Below, piece after piece: positions 33,697 to 42,890 of a DNA stretch of 64,000 bases. Source of the DNA: Cellulomonas composti (GTDB lineage Bacteria; Actinomycetota; Actinomycetes; Actinomycetales; Cellulomonadaceae); assembly GCF_007990245.1 (NCBI RefSeq), contig NZ_BJWG01000002.1:186001-250000 (forward strand). Reading direction: 5' to 3'. The notes beneath the pieces are model-generated. The model was not told the DNA's origin, did not search any database, and saw only the letters and a program-made list of their open reading frames with translations. A program made the translations under genes and the position numbers. How positions within the stretch are numbered: position 1 is the first letter of the stretch; every line of letters starts with the position of its first letter.

Positions 33697-34707
33697 CTAG
33701 GACCCGGGATACGTCGCGTCCGTGTCGCCGTCGACCAGACGCCAGCAGAAGTCGTTCATCCGGGCCGCAGCGCGAGCATGCCGGGCGAGGATGCCCGCCA
33801 CGGCCGCCGGCACGTCCCGCGGGATGTCCCCGCTCGCGCATCGGCGCACGTACGCGTTGCGCTCAGCGGGACCACCGCTGGTCGGCATCGGCACCCCACA
33901 GACCGTGGTCACCAACCAGTTGACCAGCCGCATCGCCGCATAGTCCGCGTCGTGCTCGACGTTGCGTACGACGAAGTCGCGCTCGTCGTCGGACAGGTCG
34001 AAGTACGGCGACGTAGCCAGCCCGAAGTCGACGAGGTACTGGCGGTCGTCGTCGGCCCGGAAGTTGCCGAAGTGCCCGTCCAGGTGCAGCACCCCGCGAC
34101 CACGCAGGAAGGCGACGACCTCGAACAGCTGCCGCTCGAGCCACTCGGCGCTCCCCAGCGGGTCGCCCAGCCGGTCGAGCAGCGGGTCAGGGACGCGCTC
34201 GGAGAACAGCACGAGACTGCTGGTCGCGGCGGCCAGCTCTTCGAACCGGATCCGCACGGCCGGGTCGCCCCCGAACTGCGCGACGACCGCGTCGACGTCC
34301 CTGTGCTCGGACGCGATCGGCGGCCGGCCGGGGACGACCCGCCAGTGGTGCAGCAGCGCGAAGGACTCGGTCTCACCGGCGAGGACTCCCTCGGTGACGA
34401 CGGTGTTCGCGGCCAGCTCGCGCCACGCGCCGAAGCCCGGGCCGGCGAGGGGGTGCATGCCGTACTGGCAGGCGGTCGGCAGGCCGAACAGGTTGGCGGT
34501 GCTGTGCGGGTGGGCGAGCTCTCGATCGGTGATCGGGATCCGCTTGGCGAACACCGCGATGCCCTCGACGTCGAGCAACGACGAGCCACCGCCCACCCCC
34601 ACCGGGCCGGCGGGGGTGTCGTCGAGCACGGCCGCGAGCTCGTCGTCGCCGCATGCAGCGAGCGCCGCCGACACCAGGTCGTGACGGACCTGTCGGGTGC
34701 TGGGCAT
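33697..34707 (-). CDS. Protein-kinase-like / phosphotransferase-fold protein
   Basis: The 336-residue protein shows the catalytic-loop pattern HLDGHFGNF (HxDxxxxN), then YLVDFGLA with the DFG metal-binding motif, in the order of the kinase-like fold. Upstream, FAKRIP carries a candidate ATP-binding lysine. The overall sequence is not a canonical Ser/Thr kinase and may belong to the aminoglycoside-phosphotransferase/lipopolysaccharide-kinase side of the fold. The GTG just upstream gives a one-residue longer start; I use ATG 34707. It is convergent with the PadR-linked membrane gene. Substrate unknown. Confidence 0.7.
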   Translation of the reverse strand: MPSTRQVRHDLVSAALAACGDDELAAVLDDTPAGPVGVGGGSSLLDVEGIAVFAKRIPITDRELAHPHSTANLFGLPTACQYGMHPLAGPGFGAWRELAANTVVTEGVLAGETESFALLHHWRVVPGRPPIASEHRDVDAVVAQFGGDPAVRIRFEELAAATSSLVLFSERVPDPLLDRLGDPLGSAEWLERQLFEVVAFLRGRGVLHLDGHFGNFRADDDRQYLVDFGLATSPYFDLSDDERDFVVRNVEHDADYAAMRLVNWLVTTVCGVPMPTSGGPAERNAYVRRCASGDIPRDVPAAVAGILARHARAAARMNDFCWRLVDGDTDATYPGS

Positions 34708-34782
34708 CACGCCATCCTGCCGGGTTCGGACGTGGGCAGGCGCTGGTGCGCGAGGAGGCGACGATGCTCTCGTCCGGCAGCA

Positions 34783-35535
34783 TCACCAGGGCTGCAGGCC
34801 CGAGTCGTCGCGGAAGGTGCCGGTCGGCCCGCCGTCGGGCAACGTGGCGAGCGTGAGGAAGACGGCGGCGCCCTGCTCGGGTGTACGGGTCCCGCGGTGG
34901 CCGTTCAGATCGGTCGCCACGTACCCGGGGCACCCGGCGTTGACCAGGATCCCGGTCTCGGCGAGGTCCTTGGCGTACTGGACGGTGAGGGCGTTGAGGT
35001 AGGACTTCGTCGGCGAGTACGCCCCGGAGATCGGGCCGACAGCCTCGGTCTGGGCCGTCTGCAGGGTCAGGGACCCGACCGTGCTGGACACGTTGACGAT
35101 GCGCGGCGACTCCGCTCGACGCAGCATGGGCAGCATCGCGTTGGTGACCCGGATGACGCCGACGACGTTCGTGTCGACGACCTCCAGGACCTGCTCGGCG
35201 CTGACCTTGCTCGGCTCCTGCGGGACACCACCGGTGATGGCGGCGTTGTTGACGAGCACGTCGAGCCCGCCCTGCTCGTCCAGCTGGGCAGCGGCAGCCG
35301 CGACGCTCGCGTCGTCGGTCACGTCCAGCGGTACACCGAAGACGTCCAGGCCCTCGGCCCGGAGCCTGCGGACGGCCTCGTCGCGGCGGCCCGTGTCGCG
35401 TGCCCCGACTGCGACGCGGAACCCGAGCCGGGCGAGTCCGGCGGCGATCTCGTAGCCGATGCCCTTGTTGGCGCCGGTGACGAGGGCGGTCTTGGTCTTC
35501 GCGGTGCTGGTCTTCGCGGTGCTGTTCTGTGTCAT
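34783..35535 (-). CDS. Short-chain dehydrogenase/reductase (SDR)
   Basis: The 250-residue classical SDR has TGANKGIGYEIA (TGxxxGxG cofactor motif), NNAAITGG (NAG-like), SST at the catalytic Ser, and YSPTK (YxxxK). The N-terminus has a repeated TAKT segment. It reduces carbonyls or oxidises alcohols with NAD(P)H. It is transcribed divergently from the LysR regulator at 35638, which probably controls it; about 100 bp separates the two starts. The larger minus-strand frame that covers it begins far upstream and is not the gene. Confidence 0.92.
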   Translation of the reverse strand: MTQNSTAKTSTAKTKTALVTGANKGIGYEIAAGLARLGFRVAVGARDTGRRDEAVRRLRAEGLDVFGVPLDVTDDASVAAAAAQLDEQGGLDVLVNNAAITGGVPQEPSKVSAEQVLEVVDTNVVGVIRVTNAMLPMLRRAESPRIVNVSSTVGSLTLQTAQTEAVGPISGAYSPTKSYLNALTVQYAKDLAETGILVNAGCPGYVATDLNGHRGTRTPEQGAAVFLTLATLPDGGPTGTFRDDSGLQPW

Positions 35536-35637
35536 GCGTCGATCGTGCGATCCCGTCGCCGATCTCGGCCAACACCGATCGGGTTCGGCGCCATACCGCC
35601 CGGGTATGACGAGAGGCCAGCGGCGTACGCTGCACGC

Positions 35638-36501
35638 GTGGAGACCCGCGAGCTGCGCTACTTCATCGCCGTCGCCGAGGAGGCGCACGTGGGCCGGGCC
35701 GCCGAACGACTGGGGATGGCACAGCCTCCGCTGTCGCGCGCCATCGCCCAGCTCGAGCGCCGGATCGGGGCCGACCTGTTCGTCCGCGCCCCTCGCGGCA
35801 TGACCCTCACCCTCGCCGGCGAGACCCTGCTGCGCGAGGGTCGGACAGCCCTGGCCGCCGTCGAGGCGGCCGAGCGGCGGACCCGCCGCACCGTCGCGAC
35901 ACCCGGTCCGGCGCCAGTGGTGCTCACCGCCAAGGCCGGCGCGTCCAGCGAGCTGATGGCCAAGCTGCTCGACGCGTACGCCGCCGAACCGGATGCCGTC
36001 GACGTCGAGGTCGTGCTGAGCCCGCCCGGCCACCAGGCGCTCATGCTGCGTGACGGGCGCGCCGACGTCGCGATCCTGCACCGGCCCTTCGACGACCTCA
36101 GCGGCTTCGACGTCGACGTGCTGAATGTCGAGGACCAGGTGCTGATCCTGCCCGCCGGCCATCCGGCGAGCCGCGCGACCTCGCTGACCGTGGCCGAGGC
36201 GACGTCGATCCCCGGTCTGCCGACGCCGCGCTGGCCCCGGCTCGACGGCACCTACCCGGAGGGTCCAGGTCCCGAGCTGCGCGACCTGACCCAGGTGCTG
36301 CAGCTCGTGCGGCTCGGCCGTGCCGCGATCGTGATGCCGGAGTCGGCACGGGTCAACGTGCGCGACGGCCTGGCGGTCGTCCCGGTCTCCGACGCCGCAC
36401 AGGTCACCACCGTCATCGCCTGGCCGCCGCAGAGCGTCTCGTCGGGCGTCGCCAGCCTGGTACGCACCGCGTCACGTCTCTTCGACGCGCCGCGTGCGTG
36501 A
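35638..36501 (+). CDS. LysR-family transcriptional regulator
   Basis: The 287-residue regulator begins ETRELRYFIAVAEEAHVGRAAERLGMAQPPLSRAIAQLERRIGADLFVR, a textbook LysR winged helix. The substrate-binding domain starts at about residue 90. GTG 35638 is the start. Divergence from the SDR gene is the standard LysR arrangement, so it probably activates the SDR in response to a small molecule. No clear operator was extracted, though the 102-bp gap contains the inverted bases CCGATCTCGG. Confidence 0.92.
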   Translation: METRELRYFIAVAEEAHVGRAAERLGMAQPPLSRAIAQLERRIGADLFVRAPRGMTLTLAGETLLREGRTALAAVEAAERRTRRTVATPGPAPVVLTAKAGASSELMAKLLDAYAAEPDAVDVEVVLSPPGHQALMLRDGRADVAILHRPFDDLSGFDVDVLNVEDQVLILPAGHPASRATSLTVAEATSIPGLPTPRWPRLDGTYPEGPGPELRDLTQVLQLVRLGRAAIVMPESARVNVRDGLAVVPVSDAAQVTTVIAWPPQSVSSGVASLVRTASRLFDAPRA

Positions 36502-36539
36502 GTCGCGACGGCCCCGGCTGCGCACGACGATCACGACGA

Positions 36540-36974
36540 TCACGACGAGGGTGCGGGGTCTCCCAGCAGCTCGTCGAGAAGTTCCGCGAGCTGCGCCTGC
36601 CTGGCCGGCGGGAGGCGGTCGAGCGCGGGCGTGAGGACCTCGCGCGCCTGCTGCTCGACCCGCCGGGCGAAGCGCTCACCCTCGGCGGTCAGGGAGATCT
36701 CGACGACTCGGCCGTCGTGCGGGTTGCGGTCCCGCTCGACCAGGCCGCGTCGTTCGGCGCGGGCGACCAGGCCCGACATCGTCGACTTGTCGAGGCCCAG
36801 TCGGTCGGCGAGCTCGGTGACCCGGGCCCGCCGGTCCCGCAGGACACCGAGCAGCCGCAGCTGCGTGAGGGACAGCTCGTTGTCGGCACCCAGCCGCGTG
36901 AGCACCGCGGTCAGGAGGAAGGAGGTGCGGCCGAGCGCGTCGACGAGCGCGGCAGCGGGGTCCTCATGGGTCAT
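36540..36974 (-). CDS. MarR-family transcriptional regulator
   Basis: The 144-residue regulator has a winged helix LTQLRLLGVLRDRRARVTELADRLGLDKSTMSGLVARAERRGLVERDRNPHDGR, with the conserved DxRxxx wing (DGRVVEISLT). It is a dimeric repressor relieved by phenolics or oxidants. It is divergent from a zinc-free alcohol dehydrogenase-like gene, with two palindromes between them. It is likely to repress both itself and that gene. Confidence 0.92.
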   Translation of the reverse strand: MTHEDPAAALVDALGRTSFLLTAVLTRLGADNELSLTQLRLLGVLRDRRARVTELADRLGLDKSTMSGLVARAERRGLVERDRNPHDGRVVEISLTAEGERFARRVEQQAREVLTPALDRLPPARQAQLAELLDELLGDPAPSS

Positions 36975-36995
36975 GCCGACAGCCTAGTTGACATA

Positions 36996-37010
36996 GTGGG
37001 GATTCCCCAC
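36996..37010. promoter_or_regulatory. MarR operator candidate 1
   Basis: GTGGGGA-T-TCCCCAC, a perfect 7-bp inverted repeat, 22 bp upstream of the marR-like start. TTGACA at 36988-36993 immediately before it could be a -35 box for the divergent gene, so bound repressor would block it. Confidence 0.7.
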
Positions 37011-37018
37011 CATTCTGA

Positions 37019-37041
37019 GATAGTTGGTAATTCCACCTATC
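37019..37041. promoter_or_regulatory. MarR operator candidate 2
   Basis: GATAGTTGG-N5-CCACCTATC, arms matching at 8 of 9 positions. It lies 15 bp upstream of the GTG of the dehydrogenase-like gene. The core differs from the upstream palindrome, so it may be a second, lower-affinity site or belong to another regulator. Confidence 0.5.
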
Positions 37042-37055
37042 TCTCGGGAGTCCCC

Positions 37056-37982
37056 GTGCACGCAGCAGTCCTGGAAGCCTTCGACACCCCGCCGTCCTAC
37101 CGCGACCACGACGAGCCCGTGGCGACCGGCGAGCACGAGCTCGTCGTGGACGTGCTCGCCGCTCCGCTGCACCACCTGACCCGGGCGCGAGCCACCGGCG
37201 CGCACTACAGCACCGGCGCCACCTTCCCACTCGTGCCTGGCGTCGACGCCGTCGTCCGGGACGCCGCCGGAGCCCTGCGCTACGCGGTGCTCGACGACAC
37301 GCGTCTCGGGACGTTCGCCGAGCGCACCGTGATCGACGTCCGCCGCAGCGTCGTGCTCCCCGAAGGCACCGACCCGGTCCGGGTCGCGGCCGCGATGAAC
37401 CCCGCCATGTCGTCGTGGATCGCGCTGCGCCGACGGATCGAGCTCCAGCCCGGTCAGCGGGTCCTGGTGATCGGCGCGACCGGAAGCGCGGGGCGCATGG
37501 CGATCCAGGTCGCCAAGCTGCTCGGCGCGTCCCAGGTGATCGCCGCGGGCCGGGACGCTGCACGGCTGTCCGAGCTCACCGCACTCGGCGCCGACGCGAC
37601 CTGCACGCTCGACCGGCTCGAGCAGGCCGCCGACGTCGACGTGGTCCTCGACTACCTCTGGGGAACGCCCGCGGGCGACGCGATGGTCCCGATGCTCCGG
37701 GCGCGCACGGACCGCACGGCACCGCTCGTCTGGATCCAGATCGGGTCGATCGCCGGTGCGACCGCCCCGATCCCGGCGTTCGCGCTGCGCGCCTCGCGGC
37801 TGCAGATCGTCGGCAGCGGGATCGGCTCGGTCCGCCCGCAGGAGATCGTCGCCGAGCTGCCGGGCATCGCCGCGGCGGTCGCGGCCGGCTCGATCGACGT
37901 CCGGGCGCGCGCCGTGCCGCTCGCCGACGTCGCGCAGGCCTGGGCCGACGAGGCAGGCGACCGCATCGTGCTCGTCCCGTAG
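37056..37982 (+). CDS. Zinc-independent alcohol dehydrogenase / quinone reductase-like protein
   Basis: The 308-residue MDR protein has an N-terminal GroES-like domain and a Rossmann domain with VLVIGATGSAGRMAIQVAKLLGA, the glycine-rich NADPH motif. It lacks the GHE and Cys cluster of zinc-dependent dehydrogenases. It resembles quinone oxidoreductases that reduce quinones or enones with NADPH. GTG 37056 has no strong ribosome site and may be poorly translated. It is under likely control of the adjacent MarR protein, suggesting a role in detoxifying oxidants or phenolics. Confidence 0.88.
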   Translation: MHAAVLEAFDTPPSYRDHDEPVATGEHELVVDVLAAPLHHLTRARATGAHYSTGATFPLVPGVDAVVRDAAGALRYAVLDDTRLGTFAERTVIDVRRSVVLPEGTDPVRVAAAMNPAMSSWIALRRRIELQPGQRVLVIGATGSAGRMAIQVAKLLGASQVIAAGRDAARLSELTALGADATCTLDRLEQAADVDVVLDYLWGTPAGDAMVPMLRARTDRTAPLVWIQIGSIAGATAPIPAFALRASRLQIVGSGIGSVRPQEIVAELPGIAAAVAAGSIDVRARAVPLADVAQAWADEAGDRIVLVP

Positions 37983-37997
37983 CCCGTCGGCCCCTGC

Positions 37998-38657
37998 TCA
38001 GACCACCAGGCCCTTGCGGTAGGCGTACACCACCACCTGCACCCGGTCGCGCAGGTCGAGCTTGGTCAGGATGCGCGAGACGTACGTCTTGACGGTCTCG
38101 ACGCTGAGGACGAGCTCGGCCGCGATCTCGCTGTTGGACAGACCGCCGGCCACCAGTCGGAGCACCTCGAGCTCGCGCGGGGTCAGCGCGGACTCCTGCG
38201 GGGTCTCATCGGGCGGGCTGATCCTGCTCGCGTACCGCCCGACGAGCTGGCGCGTCACCTCGGGTGCGAGCAACGCGGACCCCGACGACACCGTGCGGAT
38301 GCCGCCCAGCAGCTGCTCGATCGGGGCGTCCTTGAGCAGGAAGCCGCTCGCGCCGGCCCGCAGTGCCGCGTAGACGTGCTCGTCGAGGTTGAACGTGGTG
38401 ACGACGAGCACCTTGACCGGGTCCGGCACACCCACGCCGGCCAGCAGTCGGGTGGCCTCGATGCCGTCGAGCACGGGCATGCGCACGTCCATGACGACGA
38501 CGTCGGGGCGCAACCGGCGCGCGAGGTCGACCGCCGCACGTCCGTCTCCGCACGCCCCGACGACCTCGAGGTCCGGTTGGGCGTCGATGATCGTCACGAA
38601 TCCCGTCCGGACCAGCGCCTGGTCGTCGCAGACCAGCACCCGGACAGGCGCGCTCAT
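37998..38657 (-). CDS. NarL/LuxR-type response regulator
   Basis: The 219-residue protein has a receiver domain (VRVLVCDDQALVRTGF; phosphoacceptor Asp in DVVVMDVRMP; Thr in VLVVTTF; Lys in GFLLKDAP) and a C-terminal LuxR HTH (LTPRELEVLRLVAGGLSNSEIAAELVLSVETVKTYVSRILTKL). It is phosphorylated by the histidine kinase encoded just upstream; the two genes overlap by 4 bp (38654-38657). The target genes are not evident, though the CPBP gene upstream of the kinase is a candidate. Confidence 0.95.
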   Translation of the reverse strand: MSAPVRVLVCDDQALVRTGFVTIIDAQPDLEVVGACGDGRAAVDLARRLRPDVVVMDVRMPVLDGIEATRLLAGVGVPDPVKVLVVTTFNLDEHVYAALRAGASGFLLKDAPIEQLLGGIRTVSSGSALLAPEVTRQLVGRYASRISPPDETPQESALTPRELEVLRLVAGGLSNSEIAAELVLSVETVKTYVSRILTKLDLRDRVQVVVYAYRKGLVV

Positions 38658-39808
38658 CGTCGCGGCCCGGTGGGGATCTGGGCCCGCACGACGAACACCC
38701 CGCCCGGCTCCGGACTGGCGCTCAGCCCGCCACCCAGCAGGCCGACGCGCTCGCGGAGCCCGATCAGGCCCCGCCCGCTCCCGTCGGGCGACACGCGCGG
38801 CGACGCGGGGCCGTCGGTCGTCACCTCGACGTCGAGCGCGTCGTCACCGTGCCGAACGCGGACGAGAGTGCGGCTGCCGCGCGCGTGCTTGAGCGCGTTC
38901 GTCAGTGCCTCCTGGACCACGCGGTATGCGGCGACCTCGGCGGTGCCGGGGACCAGCGGCGGGCTCCCCTCGTGCAGGAGCTCGACCGGCTGGCCGGCCT
39001 GTCGGGCCTGCTCCACCAGGGCGTCGATCTCTCCGACGCCCGGCGTGCGCGGTTGCGGGCCGTGGCCCGGATCCAGCACGTCGAGCAGGTTGCGCAGGTC
39101 GTCGATCGCCCGTCGTCCGGTGTCGGTGACTGCGGTGAGGGCCTCGTCGAGGCGGGCCGGGTGGGCGGTCACGTACCGGGCGGACTCCGCCTGCACGACC
39201 ATCGCGGTGACGTGGTGGGTGACGACGTCGTGGAGCTCGCGGGCGATGAGGGCGCGCTCGCCGGCTCGCGTCGTCTCGGCGAGGCGGCGGCGGTTCTCCT
39301 CCTCGACGCTCCGGGTCTGGCGCAGCCACGCACCGATGCACCCCGAGACGACGAGCACGAGGTAGAAGGTCACGAAGTCGGACGGCCCCTCCGTCGCGCC
39401 GGCCCGGACGAGCGCTGCCACCAGGGTCACGTAGGCGACGGAGGCGACGACCGCGGTCGCACGGCGACGCTCGCGCAGGTGCGCCGCCGCGCTGAACACC
39501 GCGATGGGCAGGGCGACGCCCGTGACGGTGTGGTAGCCGCGGAGCTGATCCACCGCGAAGCCGAGTGACACCAGCAAGAGACAGAGGGACGGCCACCGAC
39601 GACGGACGGCGAGCGGGAACGACTGCAGGACGACGGCCACGACGGCGAGCGCGTCCACCGGCCGGTTCGGCAGGCCGCCGAGCTGCGTGCCCTGGTGGTG
39701 CAACGCGGGCACGAGCGGCGTGGCAGCCACCGCGAGCGCGAGCGGGAGGTCCCGCACGGTGACGTCGCACGCCGCCCAGACCGCGCGCGCCCGGCCGAGA
39801 TCGATCAC
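38654..39808 (-). CDS. Sensor histidine kinase (NarL-partner type)
   Basis: The 384-residue kinase has several N-terminal membrane helices, a HisKA_3 dimerisation region with phosphoacceptor histidine in ALIARELHDVVTHHVTAM, and an ATPase domain with NALKHARGSR (N box) and GSGRGLIGLRERV (G boxes). It senses an envelope signal and phosphorylates the overlapping response regulator. The start is GTG 39808, two bases after the stop of the CPBP gene, so all three genes form one operon. Confidence 0.92.
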   Translation of the reverse strand: MIDLGRARAVWAACDVTVRDLPLALAVAATPLVPALHHQGTQLGGLPNRPVDALAVVAVVLQSFPLAVRRRWPSLCLLLVSLGFAVDQLRGYHTVTGVALPIAVFSAAAHLRERRRATAVVASVAYVTLVAALVRAGATEGPSDFVTFYLVLVVSGCIGAWLRQTRSVEEENRRRLAETTRAGERALIARELHDVVTHHVTAMVVQAESARYVTAHPARLDEALTAVTDTGRRAIDDLRNLLDVLDPGHGPQPRTPGVGEIDALVEQARQAGQPVELLHEGSPPLVPGTAEVAAYRVVQEALTNALKHARGSRTLVRVRHGDDALDVEVTTDGPASPRVSPDGSGRGLIGLRERVGLLGGGLSASPEPGGVFVVRAQIPTGPRR

Positions 39809-39810
39809 GG

Positions 39811-40632
39811 TCAGACCGTAGCGGTCGCGAGTGCGCGGCTGCGGCGGGCGACGATCCGCCCGCGCTGGTGGGCAAGTCGGAGGAACACCGCCGCGGCCGC
39901 CGCCCCCGCGAGGACCGCGACGACGCTCGCCTCGGGCCCGAACGCGCCGCCGGACAGCGCGACCGGACCCGACGTCACACCGTGCAGCAGCCCCATGGCG
40001 GTGTCCGCGCCCGAGACCTCGGTGCCGAAGATGCCGCTCTGCGCGAAGTTCCAGCCGATGTGCAGGCCGATCGGCAGCCACAGGCTGCGCGTCGCCGCGT
40101 ACGCGGCGGCCAGCATGACCCCGGCCTCGACGGCGATCGCGATCGCACCCCACAGGCTCGCGTGCGGGTTGACCAGGTGCATCGCACCGAACAACGCGGC
40201 GGTGAATCCGAGCGACACCCAGGTCCCGGCCCGCTCCTCGATGACCCGGAAGAGCACCCCCCGGAACAGCAGCTCCTCGGTGACCCCGGACGCGACCGCG
40301 ACCCCGAGCAGGCCCGCCGCCCCGGTCAACGACCCCCACCCCTCGACGCGGTAGCCGCCGAGCAGTGCGATGGCGCCGATGACGCCGACGAACATCGCGG
40401 TCCCGACGAGCAGGCCCGCGCCGAGCCCGGCCCGCGCTCCGGCGAGTTCCACCTCGACCGGCCGGCGGCGCTCGGTCCGTCGGACCACCCACCGGTAGGC
40501 GAGCAGGGCGAGCAGGCCTGTGGCGATCCCCAGGACCAGCGAGGCGACCCAGCCCCCACCCGCCGCACCGACGGCCAGGTTGCCTGCGAGCGCGACGCCC
40601 GCGACGGTCCCGAGCTGCTTGAGAAGCCGCAT
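39811..40632 (-). CDS. CPBP-family intramembrane metalloprotease
   Basis: The 273-residue membrane protein has about eight helices and the CPBP (Abi) motifs: EELLFRG (about residue 133), FGAMHLVN (about 160) and HIGWNFA (about 206). Together these supply the Glu/His residues that hold a metal in intramembrane proteases related to CAAX-processing enzymes and bacteriocin self-immunity proteins. ATG 40632 is preceded by GGAGGA. It is the first gene of the kinase/regulator operon and may process a signal peptide or an envelope protein. Confidence 0.88.
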   Translation of the reverse strand: MRLLKQLGTVAGVALAGNLAVGAAGGGWVASLVLGIATGLLALLAYRWVVRRTERRRPVEVELAGARAGLGAGLLVGTAMFVGVIGAIALLGGYRVEGWGSLTGAAGLLGVAVASGVTEELLFRGVLFRVIEERAGTWVSLGFTAALFGAMHLVNPHASLWGAIAIAVEAGVMLAAAYAATRSLWLPIGLHIGWNFAQSGIFGTEVSGADTAMGLLHGVTSGPVALSGGAFGPEASVVAVLAGAAAAAVFLRLAHQRGRIVARRSRALATATV

Positions 40633-41022
40633 GATGAGTCCTCCGTCCAGAGCCGCTGCACGGTGCAACGGCGTGCTCTCGACGCTAGGGATCGCGCCCC
40701 CACGGCCGCGTCCCCGCAGGGTGGACAGCTTCCGGTAGCTCGCTCGGGGGACCGAGCGGATGATCCGTCGCCGGGACCGTTCGGGAGGGGTGGCCTCGTC
40801 CGGTCACGCCGGCTGTGCGGTCACGACGACCGCGCCGCGTGCGCCGCGCTGGCCGCAGGGATCGAGCTCCGTGGATCGGCCGCCGTGGATCGACCTCGGG
40901 CGTCTGACACCGACCCGGAGTCGGACCCGCTGCGCCACAGCCTTCGAGTGCGCTCCGAGCGCGCCTGATGGCCTGTGGATGATTCGAACACGTGTGTCAG
41001 TGGTCCGTGTCAGGATGTCGGT
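40633..41022. other. Gene-free interval with divergent-type spacing
   Basis: About 390 bp between the CPBP gene (minus) and the HNH gene (plus). No frame on either strand has a convincing protein. It should hold the promoters of both units. I saw a few short CGTGGATCG repeats at 40870-40895 and nothing else worth naming. Confidence 0.5.
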
Positions 41023-42795
41023 ATGTCCCGATTCGAGGCGCAGTCGAACGACACCGCACACGGTGCCGGCGCCCCGCTGCGCGGGGGATGGGAGCGGCTG
41101 ACCTGCGCGGACGCGGTGGGCCTGTCGGAGGACGACCTGCTCGACGCGCTGGTCGCGGTGCAGGAGGACGCGCGGCGCCTCGAGGCACGGCGGGTGGTGC
41201 TGGTGGCGGAGGTCGCCGAACGCTCGCGCCGTGAGCTGGGGCGCGAGTCGTTGGCCCGCACGCACGGCTGCGCGAGCGGTCGGGAGCTGAGTCAACGGCT
41301 GACCGGCGCCGCCGGCGCCAGCATCGGTCGATGGACGCGCTGGGGCGATGCGCTACGTCCGCAGCACCGCCTGGACGGCACCCCGATCCCGGGTCCGTTC
41401 GACCCGGTGACCGAGGCGTTCACCGCGGGCCGGCTGGACCTGGACGCAGCCGCGGCGATCATCGACGTGCTGCGCCCGACCCTGCGGGTCGCGGCCACCG
41501 AGCACGTCCAGATCGCCTGCACCGAGCTGGTCGACGCCGCCGCTGTGCCCGCTGGCGAGCGGGTGCCGGCGCTGGACGCAGACTCCGTACGCATCCAGGC
41601 CACCGCCTGGGCCGCGGTCCTCGACCCTGACGGCGCGACACCCTCGGACGTACAGACCGCCCGCCGGTTCCTGAGCCTGAGCCCTGGCCCTGGTGGTCTC
41701 ACCCGCATTCGCGGACTGCTGCTGCCCGAGGTCGCCGGTGCGCTGGAGGCTTTCGCCGACGCGGCCACCAACCCCCGCACACCCGAGGTCCCTCACCCCG
41801 AGCGGGACGCGAACGACGACGGCGACAGCAGCGACGACAGCGACGGCCCCGCGGGCTGCCGTCAGGCCGACAGTCCCGACGGCGACGGCCCCGCCGCCGA
41901 CAGTCGTGACACCGACAGTCCTGCCGCCCACAGCCGTGACACCGACAGCTTCGCCGCCGACGGTCGTGACACCGGCAGTCGTGACACCGACGGTCGTGCC
42001 GACGGCGGTCGTGCCGAGGGTGGCGCTGACGGTGACGGCCCGGATGCGGATGCGGATCGTGACGAGCTGCGTTCGCCCGGGGACGAGCGCACTCGTGCCC
42101 AGGTGCTGCATGACGTGTTCGCCTCGGCGGTGATGACCGCCGCCCGAGTCTGCGAGCAGCGGTCGATCGCAGGCAACTCGCCGACGCTGCTGGTCGCGGC
42201 CCACCTCGACGACCTCGTCCACGGGACCGGTGGCGGGATGGTGCTGGGTGGCGCGGGGGCCGGCGGCGTGCCCGGGGCGTTGCGGGTGGATCCGGCGGCG
42301 GTACGCCAGGTCGCCTGCTCGGGGACCGTGCACAAGATCATCCTCGGCGCCGGTGGTGAGATCCGCGGCGTCGGCTCCACGGAACGGTGCTTCACCGGAG
42401 CCCAACGTCGGGCGATCACCCTGCGTGACGGTGGGTGCGTCATCCCCGGGTGCCACATCCCCGCGTCCTGGTGCGAGGTCCACCACGTCATCCCGCACGC
42501 TGAGGACCCGAGCGGGACGCACACGGACAACGGCGTGCTCCTGTGCTGGTACCACCACCGCACCATCGAGACCAACGGTTGGCAGATCCGCATCCGCGAC
42601 GGCCGCCCGCAGGTCCGCGCGCCCGGGAGCCTGCGCCGCCTGAGTCGCCCACCCGGCACGCGGACCGACCGCGGTCGCCCGCCCAGCAGCAGGCCGTTCG
42701 ACGCGAGCGACGAGCTCGGGTGGCGACCAGCCATCGGATCACCCCTGCACTTCCACCACACGCTCCGGGCACGCGGCACGCCGACGCGGAGGTAG
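41023..42795 (+). CDS. DUF222/HNH endonuclease-domain protein
   Basis: The 590-residue protein has an N-terminal DUF222 region (about residues 30-270) and a C-terminal HNH nuclease motif near residues 470-510: CVIPGCHIPASWCEVHHVIPHAEDPSGTHTDNGVLLCWYHHRTI. That gives the HH-N-H ligands and two Cys-x4-Cys-like zinc sites. Between them is a linker of about 70 residues, rich in Asp, Gly, Ser and Arg, with a repeated SRDTD unit. Such proteins are common in actinobacteria, often in many copies, and some lie in mobile or 13E12-type repeat regions. Role unproven. Confidence 0.88.
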   Translation: MSRFEAQSNDTAHGAGAPLRGGWERLTCADAVGLSEDDLLDALVAVQEDARRLEARRVVLVAEVAERSRRELGRESLARTHGCASGRELSQRLTGAAGASIGRWTRWGDALRPQHRLDGTPIPGPFDPVTEAFTAGRLDLDAAAAIIDVLRPTLRVAATEHVQIACTELVDAAAVPAGERVPALDADSVRIQATAWAAVLDPDGATPSDVQTARRFLSLSPGPGGLTRIRGLLLPEVAGALEAFADAATNPRTPEVPHPERDANDDGDSSDDSDGPAGCRQADSPDGDGPAADSRDTDSPAAHSRDTDSFAADGRDTGSRDTDGRADGGRAEGGADGDGPDADADRDELRSPGDERTRAQVLHDVFASAVMTAARVCEQRSIAGNSPTLLVAAHLDDLVHGTGGGMVLGGAGAGGVPGALRVDPAAVRQVACSGTVHKIILGAGGEIRGVGSTERCFTGAQRRAITLRDGGCVIPGCHIPASWCEVHHVIPHAEDPSGTHTDNGVLLCWYHHRTIETNGWQIRIRDGRPQVRAPGSLRRLSRPPGTRTDRGRPPSSRPFDASDELGWRPAIGSPLHFHHTLRARGTPTRR

Positions 42796-42890
42796 AGGCG
42801 TTGGCGCGTGGCACCCCTGTGCGCGCCGTTGGTCAGCGCCCGGCTGCGTACCCCTCGGGGGCGTCGTCGAGCAGACGCAACGCGGCGACC

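Noticed and set aside
33778-36501. Plus-strand frame of 907 codons read as one gene
   Set aside because: Only the last 287 codons (from 35638) are a real LysR gene; the earlier part is antisense to the kinase-like and SDR genes.
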